NCBI RefSeq assembly: GCF_900101455.1
Contig: NZ_FMZJ01000021.1
Span: forward strand, 1 to 64,000
Length of the DNA stretch: 64,000 bases
Direction: 5' to 3'
Origin: Sphingomonas sp. YR710
GTDB lineage: Bacteria > Pseudomonadota > Alphaproteobacteria > Sphingomonadales > Sphingomonadaceae
The translations under genes and the position numbers were made by a program. The notes beneath the pieces were generated by a model. The model searched no databases and had not been told where the DNA came from. It saw only the letters and a list, made by a program, of their open reading frames with translations. Shown in pieces: positions 53,842 to 62,293 of the stretch. The first letter of the stretch is position 1, and every line of letters begins with the position of its first letter.

Positions 53842-54624
53842 TCAGGCTGTCGGGACCTTCTTGCGAATCAGGCCATAGGCATGCTCGTACCATTTGCTGC
53901 CCGGATAATTATGCCCCAGCACGGCCGCGGCCCGTTCGGCCTCGGCCGGCACGCCGAGCGCCAGATAACTTTCGGTCAGCCGCATCAGCGCCTCGGGCAC
54001 ATGGGTGGTGCCATCATATTTTTCGACCACGATGCGGAAGCGGATGACGGCGGCAAGCCAGTCGGCACGGCGCTGATAGAAACGGCCGATTTCCATTTCC
54101 TTGCCGGCCAGATGATCGAGAATCAGATCGACCTTCACCCGGGCGTCTGCCGCATAGCGCGATTCGGGATAACGGCGAATCAGCTCGTTCATCGAATCGA
54201 GCGCTTCCTGGGTGACCTTCTGGTCGCGCGTCACGTCCTGGATCTGCTCATAGTGAGAGATCGCGATCAGGTAGAGCGCATAAGGCGCGTCACGGTTGCC
54301 GGGATGGATCGAGATGAAGCGCTGCGCCGACTGGATCGAATCGGGATATTCGCGCGCGAGATAATAACTGAATGCGCTCATCAACTGCGCCCTGCGCGCC
54401 CACACCGAATAAGGGTGCTGCCGCTCGACTTCGTCGAACAGCGCCGCCGCCAGCTTATACTGGCGCTGGGCGAGCCGCTCCTTCGCCGCATTGTAGAGCG
54501 TGTCGACATCGCGGGCGACATATTTGGTGTCGGCCTTATTCTTCCCGGTGGCACAACCGGCCAGAGGAGCGATAAGGGCGGCAGCGATCATCAGCATGAT
54601 CGGGCGGGTGACGTTGCGCAACAT
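53842..54624 (-). CDS. bamD: Outer membrane assembly lipoprotein BamD
   Basis: BamD (260 residues) is an essential lipoprotein of the BAM complex that inserts outer-membrane proteins. The signal peptide ends in the lipobox LAGC, with C24 as the lipidated residue and no retention Asp at +2. Five TPR-like helix pairs follow, beginning VDTLYNAAKERLAQRQYKLA and AALFDEVERQHPYSVWARRA, and including DYP/YPESRYAADA patterns. The gene precedes recN on the same strand. Confidence 0.95.
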   Translation of the reverse strand: MLRNVTRPIMLMIAAALIAPLAGCATGKNKADTKYVARDVDTLYNAAKERLAQRQYKLAAALFDEVERQHPYSVWARRAQLMSAFSYYLAREYPDSIQSAQRFISIHPGNRDAPYALYLIAISHYEQIQDVTRDQKVTQEALDSMNELIRRYPESRYAADARVKVDLILDHLAGKEMEIGRFYQRRADWLAAVIRFRIVVEKYDGTTHVPEALMRLTESYLALGVPAEAERAAAVLGHNYPGSKWYEHAYGLIRKKVPTA

Positions 54625-54670
54625 GGGGGCTTCTTAGCGAAGCCAAAGGGCAAGGCCAATGGGAGATCGC

Positions 54671-55900
54671 ATGATGGGCGAAGAGAGCGAAACGAACCGT
54701 GCGAATGCAAAGCCGGACACGTTGCGCGTGCTGACGCTTTCGTCGCTCTATCCCGACCGAAGCCGCCCCACGTTCGGCGTGTTCGTCGAAAGGCAGACGC
54801 TGGGACTGGCCGCGCGGCCCGATGTCGAGGTCCGCGTCGCAGCGCCAATCGCGGTGCCACCGACGGCGTTGCTCAAGCTCCACCCGCATTACCGGGGTTT
54901 GAGCAGCCAGCCACGGGTCGAGCAATATAAGGGGCTGACCGTCTATCGCCACCCGTTCCGCACCTTGCCGTTCATTGGAAAACGCTGGAACCCGCTCTCA
55001 ATCGCCTGGGCGCTTATCCCGCTGCTTGACGATGTCTATCGTGAATTTCCGTTCGATGTGATCGACGCCGAATTCTTCTACCCCGACGGACCAGCGGCGA
55101 TGCGGATCGCCCGCCATTTCAACGTGCCCTTTTCGATCAAGGCACGCGGCGGCGACATTCATTTCTGGACCGACAATCCCGCCTGCAAACGCGCCATCCA
55201 GGCCGCGGGCAAGGCCGCCGACGGCCTGCTCGCGGTATCCGAAGAGATGCGCAACGACATGATCGCGCTCGGCATGCCCGCCGAACGGATCAAGGTACAC
55301 CACACCGGCGTCGATCAGGAATCTTTCCACCCGATCGACCGCGCCGCTGCCAAGGCGGCCCTCGGCATCAGCGGGCCGCTGATCCTCACCGTCGGCTATC
55401 TGATCGCGCGCAAGGGCCAGACGCTGGTGATCGATGCGATGCTCGAGATTCCCGGCGCGACCCTGCTGATCGTCGGCCAGGGCCCGGACAAGGCGATGCT
55501 CGAGGAACAGATCCGCGCGCGGGGCCTGCAGGATCGCGTGCGGCTGATCGGCCCCAAGGCGCATGAGGATCTGCCGGCTTTGTTCGCCGCCGCCGACGTG
55601 ATGGCGCTTCCCTCCGCCTCCGAAGGCCTCGCTAACGTGTGGGTTGAGGCTACAGCGTGCGGTACTCCGATCGTGATTGCCGATATCGGCGGTGCGCGCG
55701 AAGTGGTGGAGAGCCCATCAGCCGGCCGGATCGTCGAGCGCACACCGGCCGCGATCGCGGCGGCGATCAACGAATTGCTCGCCAATCCACCCGCGCAGGC
55801 GGAGGTGGCGAAAGCTGCGGCGAAGTTCACATGGGCGCGCAATACCGAGACGTTATACGCGCATCTCAGGGGCATCGTGGATGCGTTTCGGGCGACGTAA
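54671..55900 (+). CDS. GT4-family glycosyltransferase
   Basis: The product has about 409 residues (ATG 54671 or 54674; GGGAG at 54661-54665). It has the two-domain GT-B fold. The N-terminal acceptor domain starts RVLTLSSLYPDRSRPTFGVF. The C-terminal donor domain shows LTVGYLIARKGQTLVIDAM and the E-x7-E motif in SEGLANVWVEATACGTP. Retaining GT4 enzymes of this type transfer sugars in polysaccharide or lipid glycan synthesis; the sugar and acceptor are unknown. It is divergent from bamD and stands alone, with no polysaccharide locus in the window. Confidence 0.88.
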   Translation: MMGEESETNRANAKPDTLRVLTLSSLYPDRSRPTFGVFVERQTLGLAARPDVEVRVAAPIAVPPTALLKLHPHYRGLSSQPRVEQYKGLTVYRHPFRTLPFIGKRWNPLSIAWALIPLLDDVYREFPFDVIDAEFFYPDGPAAMRIARHFNVPFSIKARGGDIHFWTDNPACKRAIQAAGKAADGLLAVSEEMRNDMIALGMPAERIKVHHTGVDQESFHPIDRAAAKAALGISGPLILTVGYLIARKGQTLVIDAMLEIPGATLLIVGQGPDKAMLEEQIRARGLQDRVRLIGPKAHEDLPALFAAADVMALPSASEGLANVWVEATACGTPIVIADIGGAREVVESPSAGRIVERTPAAIAAAINELLANPPAQAEVAKAAAKFTWARNTETLYAHLRGIVDAFRAT

Positions 55901-55928
55901 AAAAGCCCCTCTCTGCCAAGGGAGGGGA
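55901..55928 (-). terminator. Terminator of the yajC-secDF-Mth938 operon
   Basis: On the minus strand CTCCCC ... GAGGGG closes a hairpin (55927-55906) followed by a six-T run reaching into the stop of the convergent glycosyltransferase gene. It lies immediately after the Mth938-like stop. Confidence 0.65.
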
Positions 55929-55929
55929 G

Positions 55930-56301
55930 TCAGAGCGGTAGCAGCGCCGCCACGATCTGCCGCCCCTCGCCGCGCAGGACGATCCACGCGCGGGCGGCCG
56001 CCCGACTGTCCATGACCTCGACACCGATACCCATCGCTTCGACGGCAGCGGTGAATGTCTGCGACGGGCGCCGCATCGCCCCCCCAGTCCCCAGCAACAG
56101 AAATTCGGGCGATCCGTCGAGCAACGCCGCGACATCTTCGACCCGAAGATCGTCGATCGCCGGCGCCGGCCAGTCCGACGCCTGCTCCGGCGTCAGCCAC
56201 AAGCCGCCGTCATAAACGACACCATCCACCCGGAAGCCGCGTCCGGAAAAACCCTGGATGACTGGCCCGCCCTGCGGCTGCTCGCGATCGAACGTCACCA
56301 T
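55930..56301 (-). CDS. Mth938-like (NDUFAF3-family) domain protein
   Basis: This 123-residue protein has the Mth938 fold pattern: RGFRVDGVVYDGGLWLTPEQ at the N-terminus, PEFLLLGTGGAMRRPS in the middle, and IGVEVMDSRAAARAWIVLRG near the end. The human relative NDUFAF3 helps assemble respiratory complex I; the bacterial role is not established. It starts 3 bases after the secF stop, and the same order is common in alphaproteobacteria, which suggests an inner-membrane assembly link. Confidence 0.85.
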   Translation of the reverse strand: MVTFDREQPQGGPVIQGFSGRGFRVDGVVYDGGLWLTPEQASDWPAPAIDDLRVEDVAALLDGSPEFLLLGTGGAMRRPSQTFTAAVEAMGIGVEVMDSRAAARAWIVLRGEGRQIVAALLPL

Positions 56302-56304
56302 CGC

Positions 56305-57270
56305 CTATTTGCGCGGAGCCACGCGCTCCGCATCGGGCCGTCCGGTCTTCGGCTTGCTGTCGAATTTCTGCGGCTGCAACCCGAGGGTGATCAGCAGCGA
56401 CGACGACACATAGACCGACGAATAGGTGCCCACCACGATACCAAGCATCATGGCCGCGGTGAAACCGCGCAACACATGCCCGCCGAACAGCAACAACGAT
56501 GCCAGCGCGATCAGGATCGTCAAGGACGTCATCACGGTGCGCGGAAGGGTCTCGTTCACCGACAGATCGATCAGGCTGCGCATGTCCATCTGACGGAACT
56601 TGCGCATATTTTCCCGGATACGATCGTCGATCACCATCTTGTCGTTGATCGAGTAACCAATGATCGTGAGCACAGCCGCAACGATGTTGAGATCGAACTC
56701 CAGCCGGGTCAGCGCGAAGAAGCCGAGCGTCATCAGCACGTCATGGATGATCGCGACGAAGGTCGACACGCCAAACTGCCATTCGTAGCGCAGCCAGCTG
56801 AAGATCGCGATGCCGACGATCGCCAGCAGCACCGCGAGCAGGCCGTTGCGGATCAGCTCGCCCGAGACCTTGCCCGACACCGTATCGTAACGCGAGAAGG
56901 TCACGCCCGGATAGGTTGCCTTCAGCGAAGCGCTGACGGTGTTGACGACCTTGTTGGTGGCGCCTTCGTCGGTGCTCGCCGGGATCGGCAGCCGGATCGA
57001 CACGGTGTTGGGATCGCCGAACTGCTGAAGCGATCCTTCGCCGACGCCGAGCCGATCGATCTGGCTGCGCACCTTGTCGAGCGGCGGGGGCGATGCGAAT
57101 TTCGCCTCGATCATCAGCCCCCCGACGAAATCGACGCCGAGGTTGAGGCCGCGCGCGGCGACGAGACCGATCGCGGCGATCGTCAGCAAGGCGGTGATGG
57201 CGAACGCCATCACGCGAACGCGCACGAAACCGATATTGGTGTTGTCGGGAACGAGTTTCAGCAGGCGCAT
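56305..57270 (-). CDS. secF: Protein translocase subunit SecF
   Basis: SecF (321 residues) works with SecD in proton-driven late-stage protein export. TM1 (about 18-38) is followed by GLNLGVDFVGGLMIEAKF and a periplasmic domain. TMs 2-6 carry SINDKMVIDDRIRENMRKF and SVNETLPRTVMTSLTIL, the conserved cytoplasmic and membrane motifs. The basic C-tail (KPKTGRPDAERVAPRK) is cytosolic. It follows secD by 13 bases. Confidence 0.96.
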   Translation of the reverse strand: MRLLKLVPDNTNIGFVRVRVMAFAITALLTIAAIGLVAARGLNLGVDFVGGLMIEAKFASPPPLDKVRSQIDRLGVGEGSLQQFGDPNTVSIRLPIPASTDEGATNKVVNTVSASLKATYPGVTFSRYDTVSGKVSGELIRNGLLAVLLAIVGIAIFSWLRYEWQFGVSTFVAIIHDVLMTLGFFALTRLEFDLNIVAAVLTIIGYSINDKMVIDDRIRENMRKFRQMDMRSLIDLSVNETLPRTVMTSLTILIALASLLLFGGHVLRGFTAAMMLGIVVGTYSSVYVSSSLLITLGLQPQKFDSKPKTGRPDAERVAPRK

Positions 57271-57283
57271 GGCCGTTGTCCGA

Positions 57284-58876
57284 TCAAACGTTGAGGGCGC
57301 GGGGACGGGCGCGGCGCAGCCACAGCGCCACCATCATCCGCGTGAAGACGACCGAAGTGAATACCGACGTCGCAATACCGATCAGCAGCACGACCGCGAA
57401 ACCCTTCACCTGGCCCGAGCCGAGCGCGAACATGATCAGCCCGGCGATCGAGTGGGTGACGTTCGCCTCGAAGATCGTGCGGCTCGCTTCCTTATAGCCA
57501 TATTCGACGGCCTGGATCGGATTGCGCCCGCGATGGGATTCTTCCCGGATGCGTTCGTTGATCAGCACATTGGCGTCGACCGCGGTGCCGATCGTCAGCA
57601 CGAAGCCGGCGATGCCGGGCAAGGTCAGTGTCGCGTTGAACAAGGCCATCACGCCGAGGATGATGAAGATGTTGATGATCACCGCAAGATCGGCATAGAA
57701 ACCGAACCGCCCGTAGCTCACGAACATGAACACCACGACGGCGACAGCCGCGATCACCGAGGCCAGGGTGCCCGCCCGGATCGAATCGGCGCCGAGATCG
57801 GGGCCGACGGTCCGCTCCTCGATTACCTTGAGCGCCACCGGCAATTTGCCCGAACGCAGCGAGATCGCCAGTTCGTTGGCGCTTTCGACCGTGAAGTGGC
57901 CGGAAATACGCGCCTGCCCGCCGAGGATCGGTTCGTTGATGTTCGGCGCGCTGATCACCTTGTTGTCGAGGATCATCGCGAAAGGCTTGCCGACATTCTC
58001 CTGCGTCACCCGCGCGAACTTGCGGCCGCCCTGGCTGTCGAAGGTGATCGATACGACCGGGGCATTGTCCTGGCTGTCGAAGGTCTGCTTGGCATCGATC
58101 AGTTCGTCGCCGGTCAGGATCGCGCGGCGCTGGACCGCAATGAACGGCACGCCCGAAGGATTGTCGGGATAGGACAGCACCTGGCTGCCCACCGGCGCCC
58201 GGCCCTGCTTCACCTGCGCCGGATCGGCCGTCAGGTCGACCAGCTTGAATTCGAGCTTCGCGGTCTTGCCGAGCAGCGCCTTGAGCGCCGACGGGTCCTG
58301 CAGGCCCGGCACCTGAACGACGATCCGATCAGCGCCCTGGCGGATGATCGTCGGCTCCTTGGTGCCCATTTCGTCGATGCGCTTGCGGACGACTTCGGTG
58401 GCGACCTGCATCGCGCTATCGGTGGCCGCGGCCAGGCCGGCGCTGGTCGGTGTCAGGACGATCCGCGTCGAATCAACGACGGCGACGTTCCAGTCACGCT
58501 GGCCGGTCATGCCACTGGGGCTGGTCAGGGTCCGCGCACGCTCCAGCGCGGCATCGACCTGCGCGCTGTTGCGCACGAAAAAGGACAGGCGGCCGTCGGT
58601 CGTCGAGATGTCACCGATGTCGATCTTCGGATCGCCGCGGCGCATCTCGGTGCGCACCTGGTCTTCCATCTTGGCGAGATTCTGCTTGGCCAGATCGGCG
58701 GTATCGGCCTCCAGCATCAGATGGCTGCCGCCGGACAGATCGAGGCCGAGATTGACGCGCGGCAAGCCATATTGCGCCGTCAGCGCCTCCGGAACGAAGG
58801 TGGGGATCGACAGCAATACGCCGATCAGCATCAATCCGATGATGCCGATGATCTTCCAGCGTGGGAAATCGAGCAT
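57284..58876 (-). CDS. secD: Protein translocase subunit SecD
   Basis: SecD (530 residues from ATG 58876) has TM1 (about 7-27), the motif GLDLSGGSHLMLEAD, a large periplasmic P1 domain with LQDPSALKALLGKTAKLEF, and five C-terminal helices. These include TIGTAVDANVLINERIREE and VTHSIAGLIMFALGSGQ. The D-A-N residues of TM4 take part in proton-driven export. The in-frame extension beyond 58876 overlaps the yajC end and is not conserved. yajC lies 7 bases upstream. Confidence 0.96.
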   Translation of the reverse strand: MLDFPRWKIIGIIGLMLIGVLLSIPTFVPEALTAQYGLPRVNLGLDLSGGSHLMLEADTADLAKQNLAKMEDQVRTEMRRGDPKIDIGDISTTDGRLSFFVRNSAQVDAALERARTLTSPSGMTGQRDWNVAVVDSTRIVLTPTSAGLAAATDSAMQVATEVVRKRIDEMGTKEPTIIRQGADRIVVQVPGLQDPSALKALLGKTAKLEFKLVDLTADPAQVKQGRAPVGSQVLSYPDNPSGVPFIAVQRRAILTGDELIDAKQTFDSQDNAPVVSITFDSQGGRKFARVTQENVGKPFAMILDNKVISAPNINEPILGGQARISGHFTVESANELAISLRSGKLPVALKVIEERTVGPDLGADSIRAGTLASVIAAVAVVVFMFVSYGRFGFYADLAVIINIFIILGVMALFNATLTLPGIAGFVLTIGTAVDANVLINERIREESHRGRNPIQAVEYGYKEASRTIFEANVTHSIAGLIMFALGSGQVKGFAVVLLIGIATSVFTSVVFTRMMVALWLRRARPRALNV

Positions 58877-58883
58877 CGATCGA

Positions 58884-59225
58884 TCAATCGTTGGCAGGCT
58901 TGCCCGTGCCCGCGACCCGGACATCGGAGATGGTCGACTTAACCGCCTTCACGCGGACGTTGGCTGCGATCTCAACCTCAAGGTCGTGTTCGTCGACCCG
59001 GGTTACCTTGCCGATCAGGCCACCGCCGGTGACGACGGTATCGCCCTTCTTGATCGCATCGATCGCCGCACGATGCTGCTTGAGCTTGGTTTGCTGAGGG
59101 CGAATCAGCAGGAAATAAAAGATGACGAAAATGAACAGCAGGGGCGCGAACTGGACGAACATAGCCATCGTGCCACCGCCGGACGCGGCACCTGCGGCCT
59201 GAGCATAAGCGGGTGATGCGAACAT
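58884..59225 (-). CDS. yajC: Preprotein translocase accessory subunit YajC
   Basis: YajC (113 residues from ATG 59225) is a small single-helix component of the SecDF-YajC complex. The helix QFAPLLFIFVIFYFLLIRPQ (about 25-44) is followed by the family motif QQTKLKQHRAAIDAIKKGD and VVTGGGLIGKV. The short Ala/Gly-rich N-terminus (FASPAYAQAAGAASGGG) is typical of sphingomonads. It is the first gene of yajC-secD-secF-Mth938. Confidence 0.95.
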   Translation of the reverse strand: MFASPAYAQAAGAASGGGTMAMFVQFAPLLFIFVIFYFLLIRPQQTKLKQHRAAIDAIKKGDTVVTGGGLIGKVTRVDEHDLEVEIAANVRVKAVKSTISDVRVAGTGKPAND

Positions 59226-59364
59226 AGATTTGGGCTTCCCGGTATAAGGCTGGACACGGAAGATCCGGCCCGAGGTCGGCGCGCCGCCTATCACGGTAAT
59301 GCACGATCATGCAACCGGGCGCTTGCCAACCGCTGCAGACCTGCCTAAAGCGCGCAGCCTTGGT

Positions 59365-59441
59365 CGGGGCGTGGCGCAGCCTGGTAGCGCATTAGACTGG
59401 GGGTCTAAGGGTCGCAGGTTCGAATCCTGTCGCCCCGACCA
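59365..59441 (+). tRNA. tRNA-Pro (anticodon GGG)
   Basis: This 77-base cloverleaf has the acceptor stem CGGGGCG/CGCCCCG, with discriminator A and an encoded CCA at 59439-59441. The D arm GCGCAGCCTGGTAGCGC and T arm GCAGGTTCGAATCCTGT are standard. The anticodon stem TTAGA/TCTAA encloses loop CTGGGGG, with GGG at 59399-59401 reading CCC codons. No intron is present. Confidence 0.97.
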
Positions 59442-59532
59442 GTAACCGGATCTTCCGGTATCCCCCAAAATATGGCTGTCGGCTGAATTAGCCCGCGAAT
59501 ACGTCCTGCTACGAGCGGCGGAACGCTCCTGA

Positions 59533-59742
59533 TCAGTGCGAACGATGCCGAATGGCCGCCGAACGCGGCCCCTGCCAGGGCGAACGCGCACGATGCGTCG
59601 GCGGCCGCATGCGGCGAAAACCCTTCGCCCGCCTTTTCTTCAGCTTGCGGCGCCAATCGCGAAACTTTTCCACCGCGATCCAGATCGTCGCTGCGGATAG
59701 TGCAAGAAGAACGATTGGCCATTCAATCTGATACTTGCCCAA
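59533..59742 (-). CDS. Small single-helix membrane protein, hypothetical
   Basis: A possible 69-residue protein starts at TTG 59742, placed about 7 bases after GGAGAGG; the in-frame ATG at 59781 has no ribosome-binding site. The N-terminus has one hydrophobic helix ([20 protein letters not shown]) followed by a very basic tail ([16 protein letters not shown]). The tail past about residue 40 is Arg/Pro-rich and low in conservation signals. It lies alone between tRNA-Pro and a hairpin-rich gap. Plausible but unproven. Confidence 0.4.
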   Translation of the reverse strand: MGKYQIEWPIVLLALSAATIWIAVEKFRDWRRKLKKRRAKGFRRMRPPTHRARSPWQGPRSAAIRHRSH

Positions 59743-60125
59743 GGAAGCACCTCTCCAGCGAACAAAAATCACGCTCGCCAAACAACCATAGTCCGCACCA
59801 ACGACTGGCCATCGAATCCTGATGACGCATTAACTATGCCATAACGTGCCCGTTCGGCAAACGAACGAAATTGATCGTCGGCAAAGTCATCCGCGTAATT
59901 CAATGTCGATTATGGGGAGCCCACATCGTTACGGAGATGCGCGAACGGCAACCGCCCGGACGGTGAGCCCGCCAGGCGGATAACTGGCGGGCTCGGTTTG
60001 AAGCAGATGCGTTGGGGTGTGCGTCTGGCTTCACCCGAGAAATGATAAAAGTACCTCGAACATTCAATATCCGTAGCTTTGCGGATTAAGCATCTTCCGT
60101 TGCAAATCCTGCATGCAGACGACGC
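59743..60125. other. 383-base intergenic region with two hairpins
   Basis: No gene is supported here. CGTTCG-GCAAA-CGAACG (59851-59867) is a small stem. GAGCCCGCCAG (59965-59975) pairs perfectly with CTGGCGGGCTC (59984-59994) around an 8-base loop, an 11-bp stem that could end a transcript in either direction. The region lies beyond the atzF stop, so the second hairpin may terminate the atz operon, although it is about 130 bases away. A small RNA cannot be excluded. Confidence 0.45.
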
Positions 60126-61913
60126 TCAGGCCAGCGATGCCATATAACCGCGCCAACCGCCAAAGCGGGTGATGTCCGTTGTGCCATCCAGCGCCGATGA
60201 CTCGCACAGGAATCCCGACACCTCCCCCCCGCCTTCAAGCCGAATCTTGCCAATGCCGAGCGGCGCGGGAATCGCAGCGACGAAACGCCCGAACACGGCC
60301 GGGTCAAGCGACCATATCTCGATTTCGATCCCAATGCCGTCGAGCCCCGGTGCATGGACCAGGCCGGGTTTGGCCGGCTTGGTCGGAAGCAGGAACAGAC
60401 GATAATCGCCCGTGGTCTTCGTCCGCGCGACCAAAGTCGCGCCCTGGCTGAGCAATTCGTCATTGAGCACCATGCCGGACAAATGCGCACCGACGACCGC
60501 GAGTTCGAGGCGCTCGCCCGCCTCGGTAGGCAGGGAAAGCTGCGCCAAGGCCGCACCGCGATCACGACCCGCGCCGCAAGCTGCCAGGCGATGAAGCTTG
60601 TCCGCCAGCGGCAGCAGGCCATCGTCCTGAAACGACCGCGCGGCGAGCGTCACACCTGCCGGCAAACCATCGGCGCGGAAGCCGGCGGGGACCGCGATCC
60701 CCGACAATCCCATCAGGTTGAAGAAATTGGTGTAGGTTCCGAGCCGGCTGTTGAGCGTGATCGGATCGGCGAGCATTTCATCGACACGATAGGTGGTAGG
60801 TGCGGTCGGCAACAACATGACGTCGACCTTCGCCCACTCGGCCTCGGCGCGGCGTTTGAGCGCTTCGAGTTCGTAGAGCCCGCGAAACGCATCGGCCGCG
60901 CTTCGATCGACGCCGCTGAACGTAATCATGCGGACGCTGGGATCGAGCGCCGCTTCCGCTATGCGGAAGCTTTCGAAAGCGGCCTGCCGTTCGGCCACCC
61001 AGGGCCCATTGTACAGCAGCACCGCCGTCTCGCGGAACGGTGTGAAATCGATCTCGACGAGAGTCTCATCGAGCCGCGCAATCGCTTCGTCATAGAGGCG
61101 CGCGGTTTCGGTGTCGCCGAAAAATTCGCGATCGCCTGCCTTGAGAATGCCGACGCGCAGCCCCCTCGACGGCAAGGGGACGGGAGCTGTGCGCCGCGAA
61201 TAGATATCGGCGGGGTCATAGCCTTCGGCGACCCGCCGCACTTCTGCGCCGTCGCTCACCGACAGCGCGAAGACGGTCACGCAATCGAGACTGCGGCAGG
61301 CCGGAACGACGCCTCTGGTGCTCAGCAGGCCGGGTGTCGGCTTGATACCGACAAGGTTGTTGAACGCCGCGGGCACCCGCCCCGATCCCGCCGTGTCGGT
61401 GCCGAGCGAGAAGCTGGCAAGCCCCGACGCCACGGCCACCGCCGAGCCCGAGCTCGAACCGCCCGAAATGTAGTCCGCATTGAATACCGAGCGCGGCGCG
61501 CCATAAGGCGAACGCGTGCCGTTCAGGCCGGTCGCGAGCTGATCGAGATTGGTCTTGCCGACGACGATGGCACCCGCCGCCCGCAATTTCGCGACCACCG
61601 TCGAATCCTGGGCCACATCATGGGCGAAGGCCGGGCAGGCCGCCGTTGTGGGGAGGCCTGCCACATCGATATTGTCCTTCACCGCGAACGGGATACCCCA
61701 CAAAGGCAGTGAGTTGGGCTCCGGCGCGCGTGCCATCAGGGCATCGGCTTCCGCGGCAAGCGCCACCGCGGACATACGCGTGATGAACGCCGCCGGGTCG
61801 CCGGCGTCGATCCGGGCGTAAAGCTCTGCGAGCAGCGCCGCGGGATTATAGCCCCCCGATGCGTAGAGCGCGCGAACCGTAGCCAGATCGAGAATCGCCG
61901 GAAGCATCGTCAA
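60126..61913 (-). CDS. atzF: Allophanate hydrolase
   Basis: AtzF (595 residues) hydrolyses allophanate to ammonia and CO2. The amidase-signature domain (about 1-450) has the Ser-cisSer-Lys triad K79 (FAVKDNID), S153 (ISGGSSSGS) and S177 (GTDTAGSGRVPA). The C-terminal domain (about 470-595; ELAVVGAHLSGMVLNDELL, then LFLLPTKPAKPGL) is the AtzF-type extension that removes the carboxylated intermediate or aids assembly. Its ATG overlaps the atzH stop by 4 bases. It is the last gene of atzG-atzE-atzH-atzF. Confidence 0.93.
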   Translation of the reverse strand: MTMLPAILDLATVRALYASGGYNPAALLAELYARIDAGDPAAFITRMSAVALAAEADALMARAPEPNSLPLWGIPFAVKDNIDVAGLPTTAACPAFAHDVAQDSTVVAKLRAAGAIVVGKTNLDQLATGLNGTRSPYGAPRSVFNADYISGGSSSGSAVAVASGLASFSLGTDTAGSGRVPAAFNNLVGIKPTPGLLSTRGVVPACRSLDCVTVFALSVSDGAEVRRVAEGYDPADIYSRRTAPVPLPSRGLRVGILKAGDREFFGDTETARLYDEAIARLDETLVEIDFTPFRETAVLLYNGPWVAERQAAFESFRIAEAALDPSVRMITFSGVDRSAADAFRGLYELEALKRRAEAEWAKVDVMLLPTAPTTYRVDEMLADPITLNSRLGTYTNFFNLMGLSGIAVPAGFRADGLPAGVTLAARSFQDDGLLPLADKLHRLAACGAGRDRGAALAQLSLPTEAGERLELAVVGAHLSGMVLNDELLSQGATLVARTKTTGDYRLFLLPTKPAKPGLVHAPGLDGIGIEIEIWSLDPAVFGRFVAAIPAPLGIGKIRLEGGGEVSGFLCESSALDGTTDITRFGGWRGYMASLA

Positions 61914-62293
61914 TGGCCCTCACCAAGCATGGAAATATGCGCGCTGACGATCCGCCAGCCTTCGGCAAAGCGGACCCAGGTCTGGCTCTGCCGGCCGGGA
62001 CCGGCGGCACCCACGCGCTGAAATTCGGTGTTGGCCGTCGCGAAATCGCTGCCGAAGGTGGTGATGATCGTGTTCGACAAAGCGCGCTTGGGCGATCCGC
62101 CGACGCGCGCGGTGCGAAAGGCCTGTATCGCCTCGATCCCGTACAAATTCTGCCCCGGCCCAAAACGGACGGTGAGTTTCGAATTCCAGAACAACGCGTC
62201 GAGCGCCGCCAGATCATTGTCCATCAGCGCGCGTTCATAAGCGCCGAAGGCCGCCGTGACCGCGCCCAACACGTCGGGTTCATTGATATTCAT
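61910..62293 (-). CDS. atzH: AtzH/HpxZ-like protein (DUF3225)
   Basis: This 127-residue SnoaL-like fold protein has INEPDVLGAVTAAFGAYERAL at the N-terminus and ALFWNSKLTVRFGPGQNLYG, a strong family marker. TWVRFAEGWRIVSAHISML follows near the C-terminus. In Pseudomonas sp. ADP, AtzH was reported to act as a decarboxylating amidohydrolase on 1,3-dicarboxyurea, giving allophanate. The homologue HpxZ in Klebsiella belongs to oxalurate catabolism. Its ATG overlaps atzE by 4 bases, and its stop overlaps the atzF ATG by 4 bases. Confidence 0.9.
   Translation of the reverse strand: MNINEPDVLGAVTAAFGAYERALMDNDLAALDALFWNSKLTVRFGPGQNLYGIEAIQAFRTARVGGSPKRALSNTIITTFGSDFATANTEFQRVGAAGPGRQSQTWVRFAEGWRIVSAHISMLGEGH

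Noticed and set aside
53019-54047. 342-codon plus-strand frame across recN and bamD
   Set aside because: It is antisense to two conserved genes and spans their gap; no protein family pattern is seen.
57074-58942. 622-codon open frame antisense to secD and part of secF
   Set aside because: Arg/His/Asp-rich translation without motifs, spanning two conserved genes.
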